Source: Pseudomonadota bacterium
Lineage (GTDB): Bacteria > Pseudomonadota > Alphaproteobacteria > Dongiales > Dongiaceae
DNA length: 64,000 nucleotides
Assembly: GCA_016183985.1 (NCBI GenBank)
Contig: JACPDN010000006.1
Span: 992,001 to 1,056,000, forward strand
Reading direction: 5' to 3'
A program made the position numbers and the translations under genes. Shown one piece after another: positions 47,054 through 58,034 of the stretch. A model generated the notes under the pieces. It was given only the letters and a program-made list of their open reading frames with translations. It did not search any database and was not told where the DNA came from. Positions within the stretch are counted from its first letter, which is position 1; each line of letters starts with the position of its first letter.

Positions 47054-47964
47054 TGCGCGTGCTCCACCATCCAGGAAACGAGTTTCGGATACGAAATGCC
47101 GGCATGGCGTGCCATTTCCGGCACCAGGCTCAAGGCCGTGAAGCCGGGCTGGGTATTGATCTCCAGCAGATAGACCTCGTCCACACCGCCCTTGGCGGTA
47201 TCGTCATAGCGGAAGTCGCACCGCGCCACGCCGCGGCAACCGACGGCCTGGTAAGCAGCCACCGCCATGCGCTGGCATTCGGCATAAACATCGGCCGGCA
47301 GCGGCGCCGGAATGAGGTGCTCGGTAAAACCTTCCGTATACTTGTTGGCGTAATCGTAGAAGCCGGATTTCGGCCGCAACTCGGTGACGGCCATCGCCTC
47401 ATCGCCCATGATGCCGCAGGTCAGTTCACGGCCAGGGATGAAGCGCTCGACCAGGACGAATTCGCCATAGGGCCAGTCGATACCGGCGAAGGGCTTTGCA
47501 TTGTCGCCGGGGCGGATGATGTTGACGCCGACGCTGGAGCCCTCGTTATAGGGTTTCACCACATAGGGGCGCGGCATTGGATCGCCGGCCATCACTTCGG
47601 CGCGGGAGAGCAGCTTGCCCTCCGGCACGCGGAGACCCGCATCGGTAAAGAGGCGCTTGGCCATGGTCTTGTCCATGGCAATGCTCGAGGCCATCAGACC
47701 GGAATGCGTATAGGGGATCTTCAGCAGGTTGAGGACGCCCTGGATGTTGCCGTCCTCGCCATAGCGGCCATGGAGCGCATTGAAGACCACGTCCGGCTTC
47801 TGCTGCTGCAGTTGGGCGATCAGATGCCCAAGATCGGTCCCGGCATCGAGCGTTTCGACGGCATAGCCGGCTTCCTTGAGCGCGGACGCGCAATTGGCCC
47901 CGGAGGCGAGGGAAACCTCACGCTCTGCCGACAAACCACCCATCAGGACCGTAACGCGCTTCAT
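47041..47964 (-). CDS. ddl: D-alanine--D-alanine ligase
   Basis: This 307-residue ATP-grasp enzyme makes the D-Ala-D-Ala dipeptide for the peptidoglycan precursor. Motifs are VLMGGLSAEREVSLASG, FNALHGRYGEDGNIQGVLN, YVVKPYNEGSSVGV and the metal-binding EVYLLEINTQPGFTALSLVP. The tyrosine of the usual SYxxK region is represented by GFYDYANKYTEG, the DdlB-type pattern. It sits between murB and ftsQ as in most alphaproteobacteria. Confidence 0.97.
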   Translation of the reverse strand: MKRVTVLMGGLSAEREVSLASGANCASALKEAGYAVETLDAGTDLGHLIAQLQQQKPDVVFNALHGRYGEDGNIQGVLNLLKIPYTHSGLMASSIAMDKTMAKRLFTDAGLRVPEGKLLSRAEVMAGDPMPRPYVVKPYNEGSSVGVNIIRPGDNAKPFAGIDWPYGEFVLVERFIPGRELTCGIMGDEAMAVTELRPKSGFYDYANKYTEGFTEHLIPAPLPADVYAECQRMAVAAYQAVGCRGVARCDFRYDDTAKGGVDEVYLLEINTQPGFTALSLVPEMARHAGISYPKLVSWMVEHAQCDV

Positions 47965-47980
47965 ACTAAACCCAACTCCA

Positions 47981-48940
47981 TTACGCTTCAGACTTTACGG
48001 CGATGGCCAGCGGTGAATCCGCCGGCACGCCGATACGCTTGATTTCCCAGGCGAGCTCGATGCCGCTGGCTTCCTTGACGCGGCGGCGCACCGTCTCTCC
48101 CAGATTCTCGATATCGGCCGCTGTGGCAGTGCCGGTATTGATCAGGAAATTGCAGTGCTTCTCCGAGACCATGGCGCCGCCTACTGAAAAGCCGCGGCAG
48201 CCTGCTTGATCAACCAACTGCCAGGCCTTGTGGCCGGTCGGGTTGACGAAGGTGCTGCCACCGGTGCGTGCGCGGACCGGCTGGCTTTCCTCGCGAGCCG
48301 CTTGAATCTCATTGATGCGCTGTTGAATGAGCCCGGCGTCCGCCGGATGCCCTTCCATTTCGGCACCGCAGAACATCCAATCTTCCGGCACGGCGCTGTG
48401 GCGATAGGTGAAACCCATGCCGTCTTTGTCGAGGCGATGCATGGCGCCCTGGCGATCGAGCGCTGTCGCGGCCACAAAGACGGCGGCGAGGTCGCTGCCA
48501 TAGGCACCGGCATTCATGCGGCAGGCGCCGCCGATCGTCCCCGGAATGCCGGAGAGGAATTCGAGACCGCCAATGCTGGCCGCACGGGCGGCCAGTGCCA
48601 CGTTGAGATCGAGCGCCGCGGCACCGGCATAGACCTTGCGGCCCTCCGTGCGGATTTCGGCAAAGGCGCGCCCCAGACGGATGACGACGCCCGGAATGCC
48701 GCCGTCACGCACCAGAAGATTGGAGCCGACGCCCAGCACCATGACGGGAACGTCCGCCGGGCAGCCGGCAAGGAAGGCCTGCAGATCGGCGACGTCGGCC
48801 GGCTTGAACAGCACTTCCGCCGGCCCTCCAACACGGAACCAGGTGACCTTGGCTAGGCTCGCACCCTCGGTGAGGCGACCGCGAACGGCGGGCAACCTAT
48901 CGATGAGCGATGACTGTCTGGTCATGGCCGGCCTCATCAT
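47981..48940 (-). CDS. murB: UDP-N-acetylenolpyruvoylglucosamine reductase
   Basis: This 319-residue FAD enzyme reduces UDP-GlcNAc-enolpyruvate to UDP-MurNAc with NADPH. The FAD-binding part shows [33 protein letters not shown] and [20 protein letters not shown]; the active-site serine is in [10 protein letters not shown]. Its ATG overlaps the murC stop (ATGA), and a double ATG occurs at the start. Confidence 0.97.
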   Translation of the reverse strand: MMRPAMTRQSSLIDRLPAVRGRLTEGASLAKVTWFRVGGPAEVLFKPADVADLQAFLAGCPADVPVMVLGVGSNLLVRDGGIPGVVIRLGRAFAEIRTEGRKVYAGAAALDLNVALAARAASIGGLEFLSGIPGTIGGACRMNAGAYGSDLAAVFVAATALDRQGAMHRLDKDGMGFTYRHSAVPEDWMFCGAEMEGHPADAGLIQQRINEIQAAREESQPVRARTGGSTFVNPTGHKAWQLVDQAGCRGFSVGGAMVSEKHCNFLINTGTATAADIENLGETVRRRVKEASGIELAWEIKRIGVPADSPLAIAVKSEA

Positions 48941-50361
48941 TTGCCCTCAAGCAAGGGCTTCAGTTCGCCGGGCAGCGCATGCGCCCAGGCCGTGATGGTA
49001 CCGGCACCCAGGCAGACGACCAGATCACCTTTATGGGCGATCGGCGCCACCATGCCGGCCAAATCCTTCGGGTCGCTGAGATGCTCGACATGGCGATGGC
49101 CGCGATCGCGCAGGCCCTGGACCAATGCCTGGCCATTGACGCCTTCGATCGGCGCCTCGCCCGCCGCATAGACATCGGCGATGATGACGTGATCGGCATC
49201 GTTGAAGCAGGTGCAGAAATCTTCGAACAGATTGCCGAGGCGCGAATAGCGGTGCGGCTGCATGACGGCGATGACTTTGCCGCCCGACCCCTGCGTCGCC
49301 TGGCGCGCAGCCTTGAGCACCGCCGAAATTTCGACCGGATGATGGCCGTAATCGTCGATCACCGTGACGCCCGCCACTTCGCCCGTGCGGGTAAAGCGAC
49401 GCTTCACGCCGCCGAAGCCGGCCAGGCCCTTGCGCAACGTGTCGTCATCGACGCCCATTTCATTGGCGACCGCGATAGCGGCGAGGCTGTTCTGCACATT
49501 GTGCTGCCCGACCATGGGCAACTTCATGTTCTTGATCTCGCGCTCGGTCTCGCGGAAGCGGTCGCTGACAATGACGGTAAAGGTCGAGCCCGTGGGTGCC
49601 ATCTCGATATCGATTGCGCGGATATCGGCCTGCGGCGAGAAACCGTAGGTGATGATGCGACGATCGGCGAGACGCGGGATCATCGCCTGCACCACCGGGT
49701 GATCGATGCAAAGAGCCGCGAAGCCATAGAACGGGATGTTCTTGACGAATTCCTCATAGGCCCGGTTCATCGCATCGACCGAGCCGTAATGGTCGAGATG
49801 TTCCGGGTCCATATTGGTGACGATAGCGATCGTCGCCGGCAGCTTCACGAAAGTGCCGTCGCTCTCATCCGCCTCGACCACCATCCAGTCGCCGGCGCCA
49901 AGACGCGCATTGGTGCCGTAATTGTTGATGATACCGCCATTGATGACGGTGGGATCGAAGCCGCCCGCCTCGAGCAAGGCCGCCACCAGCGAGGTGGTCG
50001 TGGTCTTGCCATGGGTACCGCCGATGGCGACCGACCATTTGAGGCGCATCAACTCGCCCAGCATTTCCGCACGGCGCACGACCGGCAGCAGCTTGGCGCG
50101 TGCCGCCAGCACTTCCGGATTGTCCGGCTTCACGGCGGAGGAAATAACGATGACGGCGGCGTCGGCCAGGTTCTCGGCACGGTGGCCGATCTCAACCGGG
50201 ATGCCTTTGTCCTTCAGGCGCTTGGTGTTGTAGCTGTCGGCGATATCCGAGCCACGTACCTTGTAGCCAAGATTGTGCAGAATCTCGGCAATGCCGCTCA
50301 TACCAATGCCGCCGATGCCGACGAAATGGATCACGCCGATGTCGAGTGGAAGGGCGCGCAT
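48937..50361 (-). CDS. murC: UDP-N-acetylmuramate--L-alanine ligase
   Basis: This 474-residue Mur ligase adds the first amino acid of the stem peptide. The N-terminal UDP-binding Rossmann motif is [20 protein letters not shown], the ATP P-loop [20 protein letters not shown], the conserved central motif [13 protein letters not shown], and the C-terminal domain has [20 protein letters not shown]. Its start shares one base with the murG stop (TAATG). Confidence 0.98.
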   Translation of the reverse strand: MRALPLDIGVIHFVGIGGIGMSGIAEILHNLGYKVRGSDIADSYNTKRLKDKGIPVEIGHRAENLADAAVIVISSAVKPDNPEVLAARAKLLPVVRRAEMLGELMRLKWSVAIGGTHGKTTTTSLVAALLEAGGFDPTVINGGIINNYGTNARLGAGDWMVVEADESDGTFVKLPATIAIVTNMDPEHLDHYGSVDAMNRAYEEFVKNIPFYGFAALCIDHPVVQAMIPRLADRRIITYGFSPQADIRAIDIEMAPTGSTFTVIVSDRFRETEREIKNMKLPMVGQHNVQNSLAAIAVANEMGVDDDTLRKGLAGFGGVKRRFTRTGEVAGVTVIDDYGHHPVEISAVLKAARQATQGSGGKVIAVMQPHRYSRLGNLFEDFCTCFNDADHVIIADVYAAGEAPIEGVNGQALVQGLRDRGHRHVEHLSDPKDLAGMVAPIAHKGDLVVCLGAGTITAWAHALPGELKPLLEGK

Positions 50362-51503
50362 TACGCTGGCTCCGTCTGCAAATGTGGTTTCCGGCTGGCC
50401 GGGACGAGGCTCATCACGACGTCGGCCAGACGCTCGGCCGCATCGCGCCGGCCAAGCTTCTTGGCAGCGGCGGCGGCGAGATCGAGCCGGTCGGGATGGC
50501 TGAGGATGGTGGTCAACCGCTCGGCGATCGAGGCCGGCGACATGGCGGATTCAGTAAGAACCCAGCCAGCGCCCGGCCCTTCAAGGGCGCGCGCATTGGC
50601 CAATTGATGGTCATCGATCGAGTTGGGGAGCGGGATCATCAGCGACGGGCGGCCGGCGGCGGTAAGTTCCGTGACCGTCGAGGCTCCGGCGCGCGAGACG
50701 ATGAGATGTGCTGTCGCCAAACGCTGCGGCATGTCGTCGAAAAAGGATTTGAGCTCGACCGCGAGCCCGGTCGCCTTGTAGGCGGCGGCAACCTCGGCCA
50801 GATCCTCGGCCCGGCATTGCTGCACGATCTTCAGTCGGCTGCGAAGCTCCGGCGAAATGAGGGCCACGCCGGCCGGGATGTGGCGCGAGAAGGACCGCGC
50901 ACCCAGGCTGCCACCGAAGATCAGCAGATTGATCGGCTCGAAACCGCGCGGCGCCCGATAAGCCTGATTGGCCAGCGCACTGATTGCCGGGCGCACCGGA
51001 TTACCCGTCACGATCACCTTGTCGCTGCCGAGATCCTCGAAGAAGCGCACCTTGTCGAAGCTCAAGGCAACTTTGCTCGCCCGCTTCATCAGGAAGCGAT
51101 TGGCGCGGCCCGCCACGGCATTCTGCTCATGCAGCACGGTGCGGCTTTCGCGCTGCTGGGCAGCGAGGAGCGGTGGCACGGAAGGATAACCACCAAAGCC
51201 AATGGTGACGACCGGGTCGAGGCGCTTGATCAGCTTCCGGCATTGCAGATAGCCCAACGCCAAACGGCCAATATTCTTGAGTTTCGACACCAAGCCCTTG
51301 CCGGCAACGCCACCGGCCGCGACATGATGGACGCTCACTTCCGGCAGACGGTTGCCGAAACCCTGGCCGCGCTCGTCGGTAATGAGATCGACCCGACAGC
51401 CACGGCGCAACAACTCCGTCGCCAAAGCTTCGGCCGGGAACATATGGCCACCGGTCCCGCCGGCTGCGAGCACAATCTGCACGCGATTGTCGTTGGCGAT
51501 CAT
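50361..51503 (-). CDS. murG: UDP-GlcNAc:lipid-linked MurNAc-pentapeptide transferase
   Basis: This 380-residue GT28 glycosyltransferase makes lipid II from lipid I at the inner face of the membrane. The glycine-rich loop [16 protein letters not shown] is near the N-terminus, [19 protein letters not shown] in the first domain and [16 protein letters not shown] in the donor-binding domain with GASTVTEL just before. The ATG at 51503 overlaps the ftsW stop (ATGA). Confidence 0.98.
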   Translation of the reverse strand: MIANDNRVQIVLAAGGTGGHMFPAEALATELLRRGCRVDLITDERGQGFGNRLPEVSVHHVAAGGVAGKGLVSKLKNIGRLALGYLQCRKLIKRLDPVVTIGFGGYPSVPPLLAAQQRESRTVLHEQNAVAGRANRFLMKRASKVALSFDKVRFFEDLGSDKVIVTGNPVRPAISALANQAYRAPRGFEPINLLIFGGSLGARSFSRHIPAGVALISPELRSRLKIVQQCRAEDLAEVAAAYKATGLAVELKSFFDDMPQRLATAHLIVSRAGASTVTELTAAGRPSLMIPLPNSIDDHQLANARALEGPGAGWVLTESAMSPASIAERLTTILSHPDRLDLAAAAAKKLGRRDAAERLADVVMSLVPASRKPHLQTEPA

Positions 51504-52624
51504 GGCTCGACGCTCCCTGGGAAGCGCCGGCGGGTAAGCGCCAGCAGCATGCCGACGCCAAGGCCGATGGCGACGATCGACGAGCCACCATAGGAAATGA
51601 ACGGCAGGGTCATGCCCTTGGTCGGCATCAGATGCAGGGTCGACGCCATGTTGACGATGGCTTGCAGGCCGAACGAGGTAACAAGGCCGGTCGCCGCCAG
51701 GATGATGAAATGGTTGTGTTCACCCAGCAGCCGTGAGAGCGCGCGCAGCACGATGAAGGCAAAGAGCGCTACCAGGAGCAGGCAGACGATGAGGCCGAAT
51801 TCCTCACCTGCCACCGCAAAGACGAAATCGGCGTGAGCGTCGGGCAAGACCAGTTTCACCGAGCCTTCGCCGGGGCCTTTGCCATAGAGGCCGCCATTCT
51901 GGAAGGCCTCCAGCGCACGGTCGATCTGATAGGTATCGCCGCTTTCCGGGTTGAAGAACTGATCGACGCGCTCAGTGACGTGGGGAAGCGCGAAATAGGC
52001 ACCGACGAGGCCGGCGGCACCCAGGCCCACCAGCAGCAGCACCCAGAAGATGGGCAGACCGGCGATGAAGAACTGCGCCGCCCAGGTCGCCGTGACGACT
52101 GCCGTCATGCCCAGATCCGGCTGCTTCAGCAGCAGCGCGATGGTGGCGAGATAGGAGCCAATGGCGATGATGTTGCCCGGCACGTTGGGCGAGGTTTTCT
52201 GCAGCGAGAACATCCAGGCAGCAAAGATCGCAAAGCAGGGTTTCAGGAATTCGGAGGGCTGCAGCGAGAGCGGCCCCAGCGAGATCCAACGCGTAGCGCC
52301 CTTGATCTCGACACCGGTCACGAGCGTCAGGGCCGTCAGGCCGAAGAAGACGAAGAACAGGATGACACCGAGGCGGCGCACCTGCTTGGCCGAAAGCATG
52401 GAGACGAAGACGACAGTCCCAAGCGCCAACGGCAGCATCGCATAATGGCGCCGCACGAGTGCGAAGCTGTCCATGCCGATGCGGGTTGCGACCGCAGGAC
52501 TTGCCGCCAGCACCAGGATGGCGCCGATGAAAGCGAGCGCGATCACGGCCGCCAGCATCCAGCGGTCGACCGTCCACCACCACTGGGCCACCATCGAGCG
52601 ATCGGTGCGGGCAAAGCCTCTCAT
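51500..52624 (-). CDS. ftsW: Peptidoglycan glycosyltransferase FtsW
   Basis: This 374-residue SEDS-family polymerase of the septum has about ten membrane segments (MLAAVIALAFIGAILVLAAS, FGLIVCLLLVALFAFIVLRA). Signature stretches are GATRWISLGPLSLQPSEFLK and the C-terminal LMPTKGMTLPFISYGGSS. The loop KQPDLGMTAV contains the Asp that is essential in SEDS proteins. The ATG at 52624 overlaps the murD stop (ATGA); sequence open further upstream belongs to murD in another frame. It works with FtsI, encoded in the same cluster. Confidence 0.97.
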   Translation of the reverse strand: MRGFARTDRSMVAQWWWTVDRWMLAAVIALAFIGAILVLAASPAVATRIGMDSFALVRRHYAMLPLALGTVVFVSMLSAKQVRRLGVILFFVFFGLTALTLVTGVEIKGATRWISLGPLSLQPSEFLKPCFAIFAAWMFSLQKTSPNVPGNIIAIGSYLATIALLLKQPDLGMTAVVTATWAAQFFIAGLPIFWVLLLVGLGAAGLVGAYFALPHVTERVDQFFNPESGDTYQIDRALEAFQNGGLYGKGPGEGSVKLVLPDAHADFVFAVAGEEFGLIVCLLLVALFAFIVLRALSRLLGEHNHFIILAATGLVTSFGLQAIVNMASTLHLMPTKGMTLPFISYGGSSIVAIGLGVGMLLALTRRRFPGSVEP

Positions 52625-54018
52625 GCCGCCCCCTTCACGCCGGTGGTCTTCTCGACCAAGGTGCGGAACGCGGCACCGCGGATCTCGAAGTTCGGGTATT
52701 GATCGAAGGAGGCACAGGCCGGCGACAGCAGCACGACGGCGCCTGGCTTCTTCTCGCGCTGTGCCAGTGCGTGAGCTTCGACCACCGCCTTGTCGAGGGT
52801 ACCGCTCATCGTCGTCGGGAAGGCGCGATTGATCTGCTTGAAGAATGCCGGCGCCGCATCGCCGATCAGGAAACCGTGGCGGATGCGGTTGTAATAGGGC
52901 TCGAGGCCGGCAAGACCGCCCTCTTTCGCCTTGCCGCCGATGATCCAATAGATGTTGTCATAGCAGGCAAGCGCCTTTTCCGCCGCGTCGGCATTGGTCG
53001 CCTTGCTGTCATTGACATAGCGGACGCCGTTCACCGTCGCGATCAGTTCCTGACGATGCGCAAGGCCCGGATAGCTTTCGAAGCCGGAGACGATCTGTTC
53101 CGCCGACAGGCCCAGCGCCTTCGCCGTGACATAGGCCGCCACCGCGTTCTGCCAATTGTGCTTGCCCAGCAGGCGCGCGATCGACTTTAGATCGAGCACC
53201 GTCTTCTTCTCGCCACGGATGGCATCGATCAACATGCCGTTCTTATCGGCATAGGCACCGTCGGTAACCGGCGTCTCGACCGAGATCGGGATGAGGCGGC
53301 GCTCGCCACCTTTGAGCCTGGCAAAAAGCTGGCGGCAGGGTTCGTCATCCTGACCGACGATGCCGATGCTCGACTTACCTTTCGCGCGCAGGATCAGTTC
53401 CTTGGCCGCAATATAGCCATCCATCCCGCCGTGACGGTCGAGATGATCCGGCGTGATATTCAGGAGCAGCGCGATATCGGCGACCGGCGTCGGCGTGATG
53501 TCGAGTTGATAGGAGGAAAGCTCCAGCACATAGATGCCGTCGGGCCCGACCGGCGCCAGCGAGAGCGCCGCCTGACCCAGATTGCCGCCCACTTCGACGC
53601 GGCGTCCCGCCGCCTTCAGCACATGGGCGATGAGGGTCGTCGTCGTCGACTTGCCATTCGTACCGGTGATGCAGACGAAGCGCGCCTGGGGCTGCGCCTG
53701 GGCCAGCAATTCGATGTCGGAGATGATCGGCTTGCCCGCAACCTTGGCCGCGAGCGCTACTGGATGCGGGACGGGATGCGTCAGCGGAATGCCAGGGCTC
53801 ATCACCAGGGCATCAACCTCCGCAAAGTCGACGGTCTTGAGATCGATCAGGATGTCGGCCGGCACCGCCGCCCGCGCTGTCTCGGAATCGTCCCAGGCGC
53901 GCACGCGCGCGCCCGAACGGATCAGCGTCTCCGCCGTCGCGGCACCCGAGCGGCCGAGGCCCAACACCGCATAGGTGTGGCCGGCAATACCCGGGATATG
54001 GAGGCTGAGCTCGCTCAT
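52621..54018 (-). CDS. murD: UDP-N-acetylmuramoylalanine--D-glutamate ligase
   Basis: This 465-residue Mur ligase adds D-glutamate. Visible are YAVLGLGRSGAATAETLIRS, the P-loop CITGTNGKSTTTTLIAHVLK, LNITPDHLDRHGGMDGYIAA, YVNDSKATNADAAEKALA and the C-terminal VVLLSPACASFDQYPNFEIR, typical of MurD. It lies 7 bp after mraY and overlaps ftsW by 4 nt. Confidence 0.98.
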   Translation of the reverse strand: MSELSLHIPGIAGHTYAVLGLGRSGAATAETLIRSGARVRAWDDSETARAAVPADILIDLKTVDFAEVDALVMSPGIPLTHPVPHPVALAAKVAGKPIISDIELLAQAQPQARFVCITGTNGKSTTTTLIAHVLKAAGRRVEVGGNLGQAALSLAPVGPDGIYVLELSSYQLDITPTPVADIALLLNITPDHLDRHGGMDGYIAAKELILRAKGKSSIGIVGQDDEPCRQLFARLKGGERRLIPISVETPVTDGAYADKNGMLIDAIRGEKKTVLDLKSIARLLGKHNWQNAVAAYVTAKALGLSAEQIVSGFESYPGLAHRQELIATVNGVRYVNDSKATNADAAEKALACYDNIYWIIGGKAKEGGLAGLEPYYNRIRHGFLIGDAAPAFFKQINRAFPTTMSGTLDKAVVEAHALAQREKKPGAVVLLSPACASFDQYPNFEIRGAAFRTLVEKTTGVKGAA

Positions 54019-54025
54019 CTTTCCC

Positions 54026-55114
54026 TTAACGCAGCTTCAACGTGGCAAGGCCGATCAGCGCCAGAACGGCAGCGATGATCCAGAAGCGGATGACGATGGT
54101 CGGTTCCGCCAAACCCTTCTTTTCGTAATGGTGATGTAGCGGCGCCATGCGGAAGACGCGCTTGCCGGTGGTCTTGAAACTCAGCACCTGGACGATCACC
54201 GACACCGTCTCGAGGACGAACAGCCCGCCGATGATGGCCAGCACCAGTTCGTGCTTGGTGATGACGCTGATGGCGCCCAAGGCACCGCCCATGGAAAGCG
54301 AGCCGGTATCGCCCATGAAGACCATGGCGGGCGGCGCGTTGAACCAAAGGAAGCCGAGACCGGCACCACAAAGTGCCCCGCAGAAGACGGCCAGTTCGCC
54401 GGAACCGGGCACGAAATGCAGCTGCAGATATTCGGCAAAGATCTGGTTGCCGACCAGATAGGCGATGAGCGCGAAGCAGGCCGCCGTGATCATCACCGGC
54501 ACCGTGGCAAGCCCGTCGAGGCCGTCGGTGAGGTTGACCGCGTTCGAGGCGCCCATCATCACCAGCGCGCCGAAAATGATGAAACCGAAGCCCAAATTGA
54601 TGAGCACGTCCTTGAAGAAGGGCAGCGCCACGCTGGTGCCGATGGCCGCCGGCTGGTGCGCCACCACGATCACCGTCGCGATCAAGCCGATCAACGCCTG
54701 GCCGATCAACTTGAAGCGGCCGTTGAGGCCCTTGGTGTTGCGCTTGGTGAGCTTCAGGAAGTCGTCGGCAAAGCCGATGCTGCCGTAACCGATGGTCACG
54801 AAGAGCACGACCCAGACATAGACATTGGTGAGATCCGCCCAGAGCAGCGTCGTGATGCTGGCCGAGAGCAGGAACATGAGCCCGCCCATGGTCGGCGTGC
54901 CCTTCTTGGTGAGGAGATGGCTTTCCGGCCCGTCGCTGCGGATTGGCTGGCCGTCGCGCTGCAGTTTTTTGAGCCAGCGGATCATGCCCGGGCCGATGAC
55001 GAGCGTCAGGAAGAAGGCGAACAGGATCGCACCACCGCTCCGGAACGTCAGATACCGGAACAGGTTGAAGACGCGGAGGTCTTCGGCCAACGGTGCGAGC
55101 AGATTATAAAGCAT
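54026..55114 (-). CDS. mraY: Phospho-N-acetylmuramoyl-pentapeptide transferase
   Basis: This 362-residue membrane enzyme with about ten helices transfers phospho-MurNAc-pentapeptide to undecaprenyl phosphate (lipid I). Motifs are [14 protein letters not shown], the Asp-rich [36 protein letters not shown] and the C-terminal [20 protein letters not shown]. It lies 20 bp after murF. Confidence 0.98.
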   Translation of the reverse strand: MLYNLLAPLAEDLRVFNLFRYLTFRSGGAILFAFFLTLVIGPGMIRWLKKLQRDGQPIRSDGPESHLLTKKGTPTMGGLMFLLSASITTLLWADLTNVYVWVVLFVTIGYGSIGFADDFLKLTKRNTKGLNGRFKLIGQALIGLIATVIVVAHQPAAIGTSVALPFFKDVLINLGFGFIIFGALVMMGASNAVNLTDGLDGLATVPVMITAACFALIAYLVGNQIFAEYLQLHFVPGSGELAVFCGALCGAGLGFLWFNAPPAMVFMGDTGSLSMGGALGAISVITKHELVLAIIGGLFVLETVSVIVQVLSFKTTGKRVFRMAPLHHHYEKKGLAEPTIVIRFWIIAAVLALIGLATLKLR

Positions 55115-55134
55115 GTTCCCCCTTGCAATCCCCT

Positions 55135-56568
55135 TCAGTGGCCGTTCGCGGCTTTCGGCCGTTGGCCCGCATTGATGTCCATGTCGCGAATGGCTTCGAC
55201 GATCGGCGCCATGCGCGTCCCCAGCGATCCCTTCACCAGCACGATGTCGTTTGGGCGGACGGCCTTGGGTGCCACCTGAGCCATCGCCATCGAATCCGGC
55301 ATGTGTCCGCCGCGGATCTTTTCCGGCAGCAGGGCGAAGAGTTCCGCCATCAGCGGGCCGACCAGATAGGCGCTGTCGATGCCGGCAGCGATCAGATCGT
55401 CCTTGAGGCCGCGATGGAGCGCTGGCCCTTCCTTCCCCAGTTCGCGCATGTCGCCCAGGATGGCGATGCGGCGGCCACCGTTTGCGATCGGCAGGCCGGC
55501 AAGAACGGCAAACGCCGCGCGCATGGCGGCGGGGCTCGCATTGTAGGATTCGTCGATCAGCGTGAAGCCGCCACCCGCGAGCGTGATGGTCTCGCGATAG
55601 CCACGGCCTTTGAGCGCCTTGGCGGCGCTGAGGTCATGGGCAGCCTGTGCCACGTCACAGCCGATCGCCTGCACGGCCGCTAGCACCGAGAGCGCATTGA
55701 TCGCCTGATGGCGCCCGGCAAGGCCGGTCGCAAATTCGATCCGCGCACCGAACACATCGGCCACGGCCTCGTTGCCGTCCGGCTTGGTAGTGCAGGAGAT
55801 AAGGCGCACGTCGCTCAAAGCATCGGCACCGAAGCCGACGATGTGTTTGATACCCAACGCCTGTGCGCGGGCCGCCATGCGGGCGAAATGCTCGTTGTCC
55901 CTGGGCAGGATCGCCGTGCCGCCGGGCTCCAGCCCTTCCAGAATCTCGGCCTTGGCGTCGGCAATGCCGGCAACGGAATCGAAGAACTCGATGTGGACCG
56001 CTTCGACCGTGGTGATGATGGCGGCATGCGGGCGCACCATCTTGGCCAAGGGGCGGATCTCGTCGGCATGGTTCATGCCGAGCTCGAAAATACCGATCTC
56101 GGTATCGCGCGGCATGCGGGCGAGCGACAGAGGTGCGCCCCAATGATTGTTGAGATTGCCTTCCGAGGCAAAGGTCCGGCCTTGCGCGGAGAGCACCGTC
56201 TTCAGCGCTTCCTTGGTCGAGGTCTTGCCGACGCTGCCGGTGACCGCCACGAATTTCGCGTTCGAGCGGTTGCGTGCGGCGGCACCCAGATCCTGCAGCG
56301 CCTGCAGCGTATCGCCCGCCAGCACCACCGGCGCGTCCTTGGCAACACCGTCCGGCAGGCGATGCGCGATCACCCCGGCCGCACCCGCCTTCAAGGCAGC
56401 CGCGATGTATTCATGGCCGTCAAAATTCGGCCCCTGCAGCGCCACGAAAAGATCGCCCTTGGCGATCTTGCGCGTGTCGATGGAAACGCCGGTTGCCGAA
56501 AAATCGGCCAACGCCTTGCCCTTCACCGCAGCGGCTACTTCCGGCGCTGTCCAGAGGATCTCGCTCAT
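55135..56568 (-). CDS. murF: UDP-MurNAc-tripeptide--D-alanyl-D-alanine ligase
   Basis: This 477-residue Mur ligase adds D-Ala-D-Ala, the product of Ddl, to the tripeptide. Seen are [20 protein letters not shown], the P-loop [56 protein letters not shown] and [20 protein letters not shown]. The ATG at 56568 overlaps the murE stop (ATGA) and gives the normal length. Confidence 0.97.
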   Translation of the reverse strand: MSEILWTAPEVAAAVKGKALADFSATGVSIDTRKIAKGDLFVALQGPNFDGHEYIAAALKAGAAGVIAHRLPDGVAKDAPVVLAGDTLQALQDLGAAARNRSNAKFVAVTGSVGKTSTKEALKTVLSAQGRTFASEGNLNNHWGAPLSLARMPRDTEIGIFELGMNHADEIRPLAKMVRPHAAIITTVEAVHIEFFDSVAGIADAKAEILEGLEPGGTAILPRDNEHFARMAARAQALGIKHIVGFGADALSDVRLISCTTKPDGNEAVADVFGARIEFATGLAGRHQAINALSVLAAVQAIGCDVAQAAHDLSAAKALKGRGYRETITLAGGGFTLIDESYNASPAAMRAAFAVLAGLPIANGGRRIAILGDMRELGKEGPALHRGLKDDLIAAGIDSAYLVGPLMAELFALLPEKIRGGHMPDSMAMAQVAPKAVRPNDIVLVKGSLGTRMAPIVEAIRDMDINAGQRPKAANGH

Positions 56569-58034
56569 GCGGCCCCCTTGGATAGCTCGGCAGCGCATTG
56601 GCGCGCCACTTCGCTGTCGTCGAAATCAAACTTCTTGTCGCCGACGATCTGATAGGTCTCATGACCCTTGCCGGCGATGACCAGCAGATCGCCGTTTTTC
56701 AGATCCTGCATGGCGGCACGGATCGCAGCAGCGCGGTCGCCGATCTCGATCGCACCGGGCGCCGCCGCCAGAATTTCAGAGCGAATCTGGGCCGGGTCTT
56801 CCGAGCGCGGATTGTCGTCGGTGACGATGACCCGGTCGGCAAGACGCACCGCAAGCGCGCCCATTTCCGGGCGCTTGCCCTTGTCGCGATCGCCGCCGCA
56901 ACCGAAGACGACGACGAGGCGGCCGGTCGTGTGCGGGCGGAGGGTCGAAAGCACGGCATCGAGGCCCGCCGGCTTATGCGCGTAATCGACATAGACAGCA
57001 GCACCCGATGGCGTCGTCGCCACGCGTTCGATGCGGCCGTGGACGCCGGTCAGGCGATCGACCATGCGCAGGACCATGCGCGGCTCTTCGCCCTCGCCGA
57101 TGACGAGGCCCAGGGCGGCCAACAGGTTCTCCGCCTGGAACAAGCCGGCGACCGAGAAGGTGACGTCATAGCGCTCGCCGAAGACCGAGAGCGACAATTG
57201 CTGCCCAGTGGCAAGCGGCTGCTGGCTGAGGATGCGGATATCCCCGGCCTTGCGCCCAAACGTGATGATGCGGTGATGGCGCGCCTTGGCGACGCTGAGA
57301 ATTTTCTCGCTCTCTGCGAGATCGGCGTTGATCACCGCCGCCCCGTCCGCCGGCAGCAGCTCGGCAAATAGGCGCAGCTTGGCGGTGAGATAGGCGTCCA
57401 TCGTCAGGTGATAATCGAGGTGGTAGCGCGTCAGATTCGTGAAGGCCGCCGCCGACACCTCGACCCCGTCCAGGCGGAACTGGTCGAGACCGTGGCTGGA
57501 AGCTTCCATCGCCAGATGATCGATATTCTTCTCGGCCAGTTCCGCGAGCAGCTGATGCAGCTTCAAGGGATCAGGCGTGGTGAGCGATTCCGGATAGTCG
57601 ACGTCCGGGCCCACGAGGCCGATGGTGCCAAGACTCGCTGCCCGGTGACCGAGCAGCGACCATAGCTGGCGCGCAAAGACCGTGGTCGACGTCTTGCCGC
57701 TGGTGCCGGTCACTGCCACGATGTTCTTGGGCTGACGGCCATAAAACCGGGCGGCGATCTTCGCCAAGGCAAGGCGGGGATGCTCCGCTTCGATGAGCGC
57801 CACATGCGCCGGCACGGCCGGTCGCTGACCGGTGCCCACCAGAATCGCCGCAGCGCCGGCAGCAATAGCCGCCGGCACGAAGCTCAAGCCGTCGACCTTG
57901 GCGCCAGGCAGCGCCGCAAACAAATTGCCGGCAGCAACAGCGCGCGAATCGAGGGCCAGGCCCGTGATGCCCAAAGCATCCGGACCGGCCTGCACGATGC
58001 GGGCAAAGCCGCCGATGAGATCATTCAACAGCAA
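56565..58034 (-). CDS. murE: UDP-MurNAc-L-alanyl-D-glutamate--2,6-diaminopimelate ligase
   Basis: This 489-residue Mur ligase adds the third residue. P-loop VTGTSGKTSTTVFARQL is present, and DDNPR at residues 406-410 is the motif that selects meso-diaminopimelate over lysine. The start appears to be TTG (58034), because GGGAGGA sits about 8 nt upstream and no ATG or GTG is close. It overlaps the ftsI end by 14 nt, so the ribosome binding site is inside ftsI. Confidence 0.96.
   Translation of the reverse strand: MLLNDLIGGFARIVQAGPDALGITGLALDSRAVAAGNLFAALPGAKVDGLSFVPAAIAAGAAAILVGTGQRPAVPAHVALIEAEHPRLALAKIAARFYGRQPKNIVAVTGTSGKTSTTVFARQLWSLLGHRAASLGTIGLVGPDVDYPESLTTPDPLKLHQLLAELAEKNIDHLAMEASSHGLDQFRLDGVEVSAAAFTNLTRYHLDYHLTMDAYLTAKLRLFAELLPADGAAVINADLAESEKILSVAKARHHRIITFGRKAGDIRILSQQPLATGQQLSLSVFGERYDVTFSVAGLFQAENLLAALGLVIGEGEEPRMVLRMVDRLTGVHGRIERVATTPSGAAVYVDYAHKPAGLDAVLSTLRPHTTGRLVVVFGCGGDRDKGKRPEMGALAVRLADRVIVTDDNPRSEDPAQIRSEILAAAPGAIEIGDRAAAIRAAMQDLKNGDLLVIAGKGHETYQIVGDKKFDFDDSEVARQCAAELSKGAA

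Noticed and set aside
48910-50607. Open frame of 565 codons on the plus strand opposite murC and murG
   Set aside because: Antisense shadow crossing a gene boundary; no protein-like pattern.
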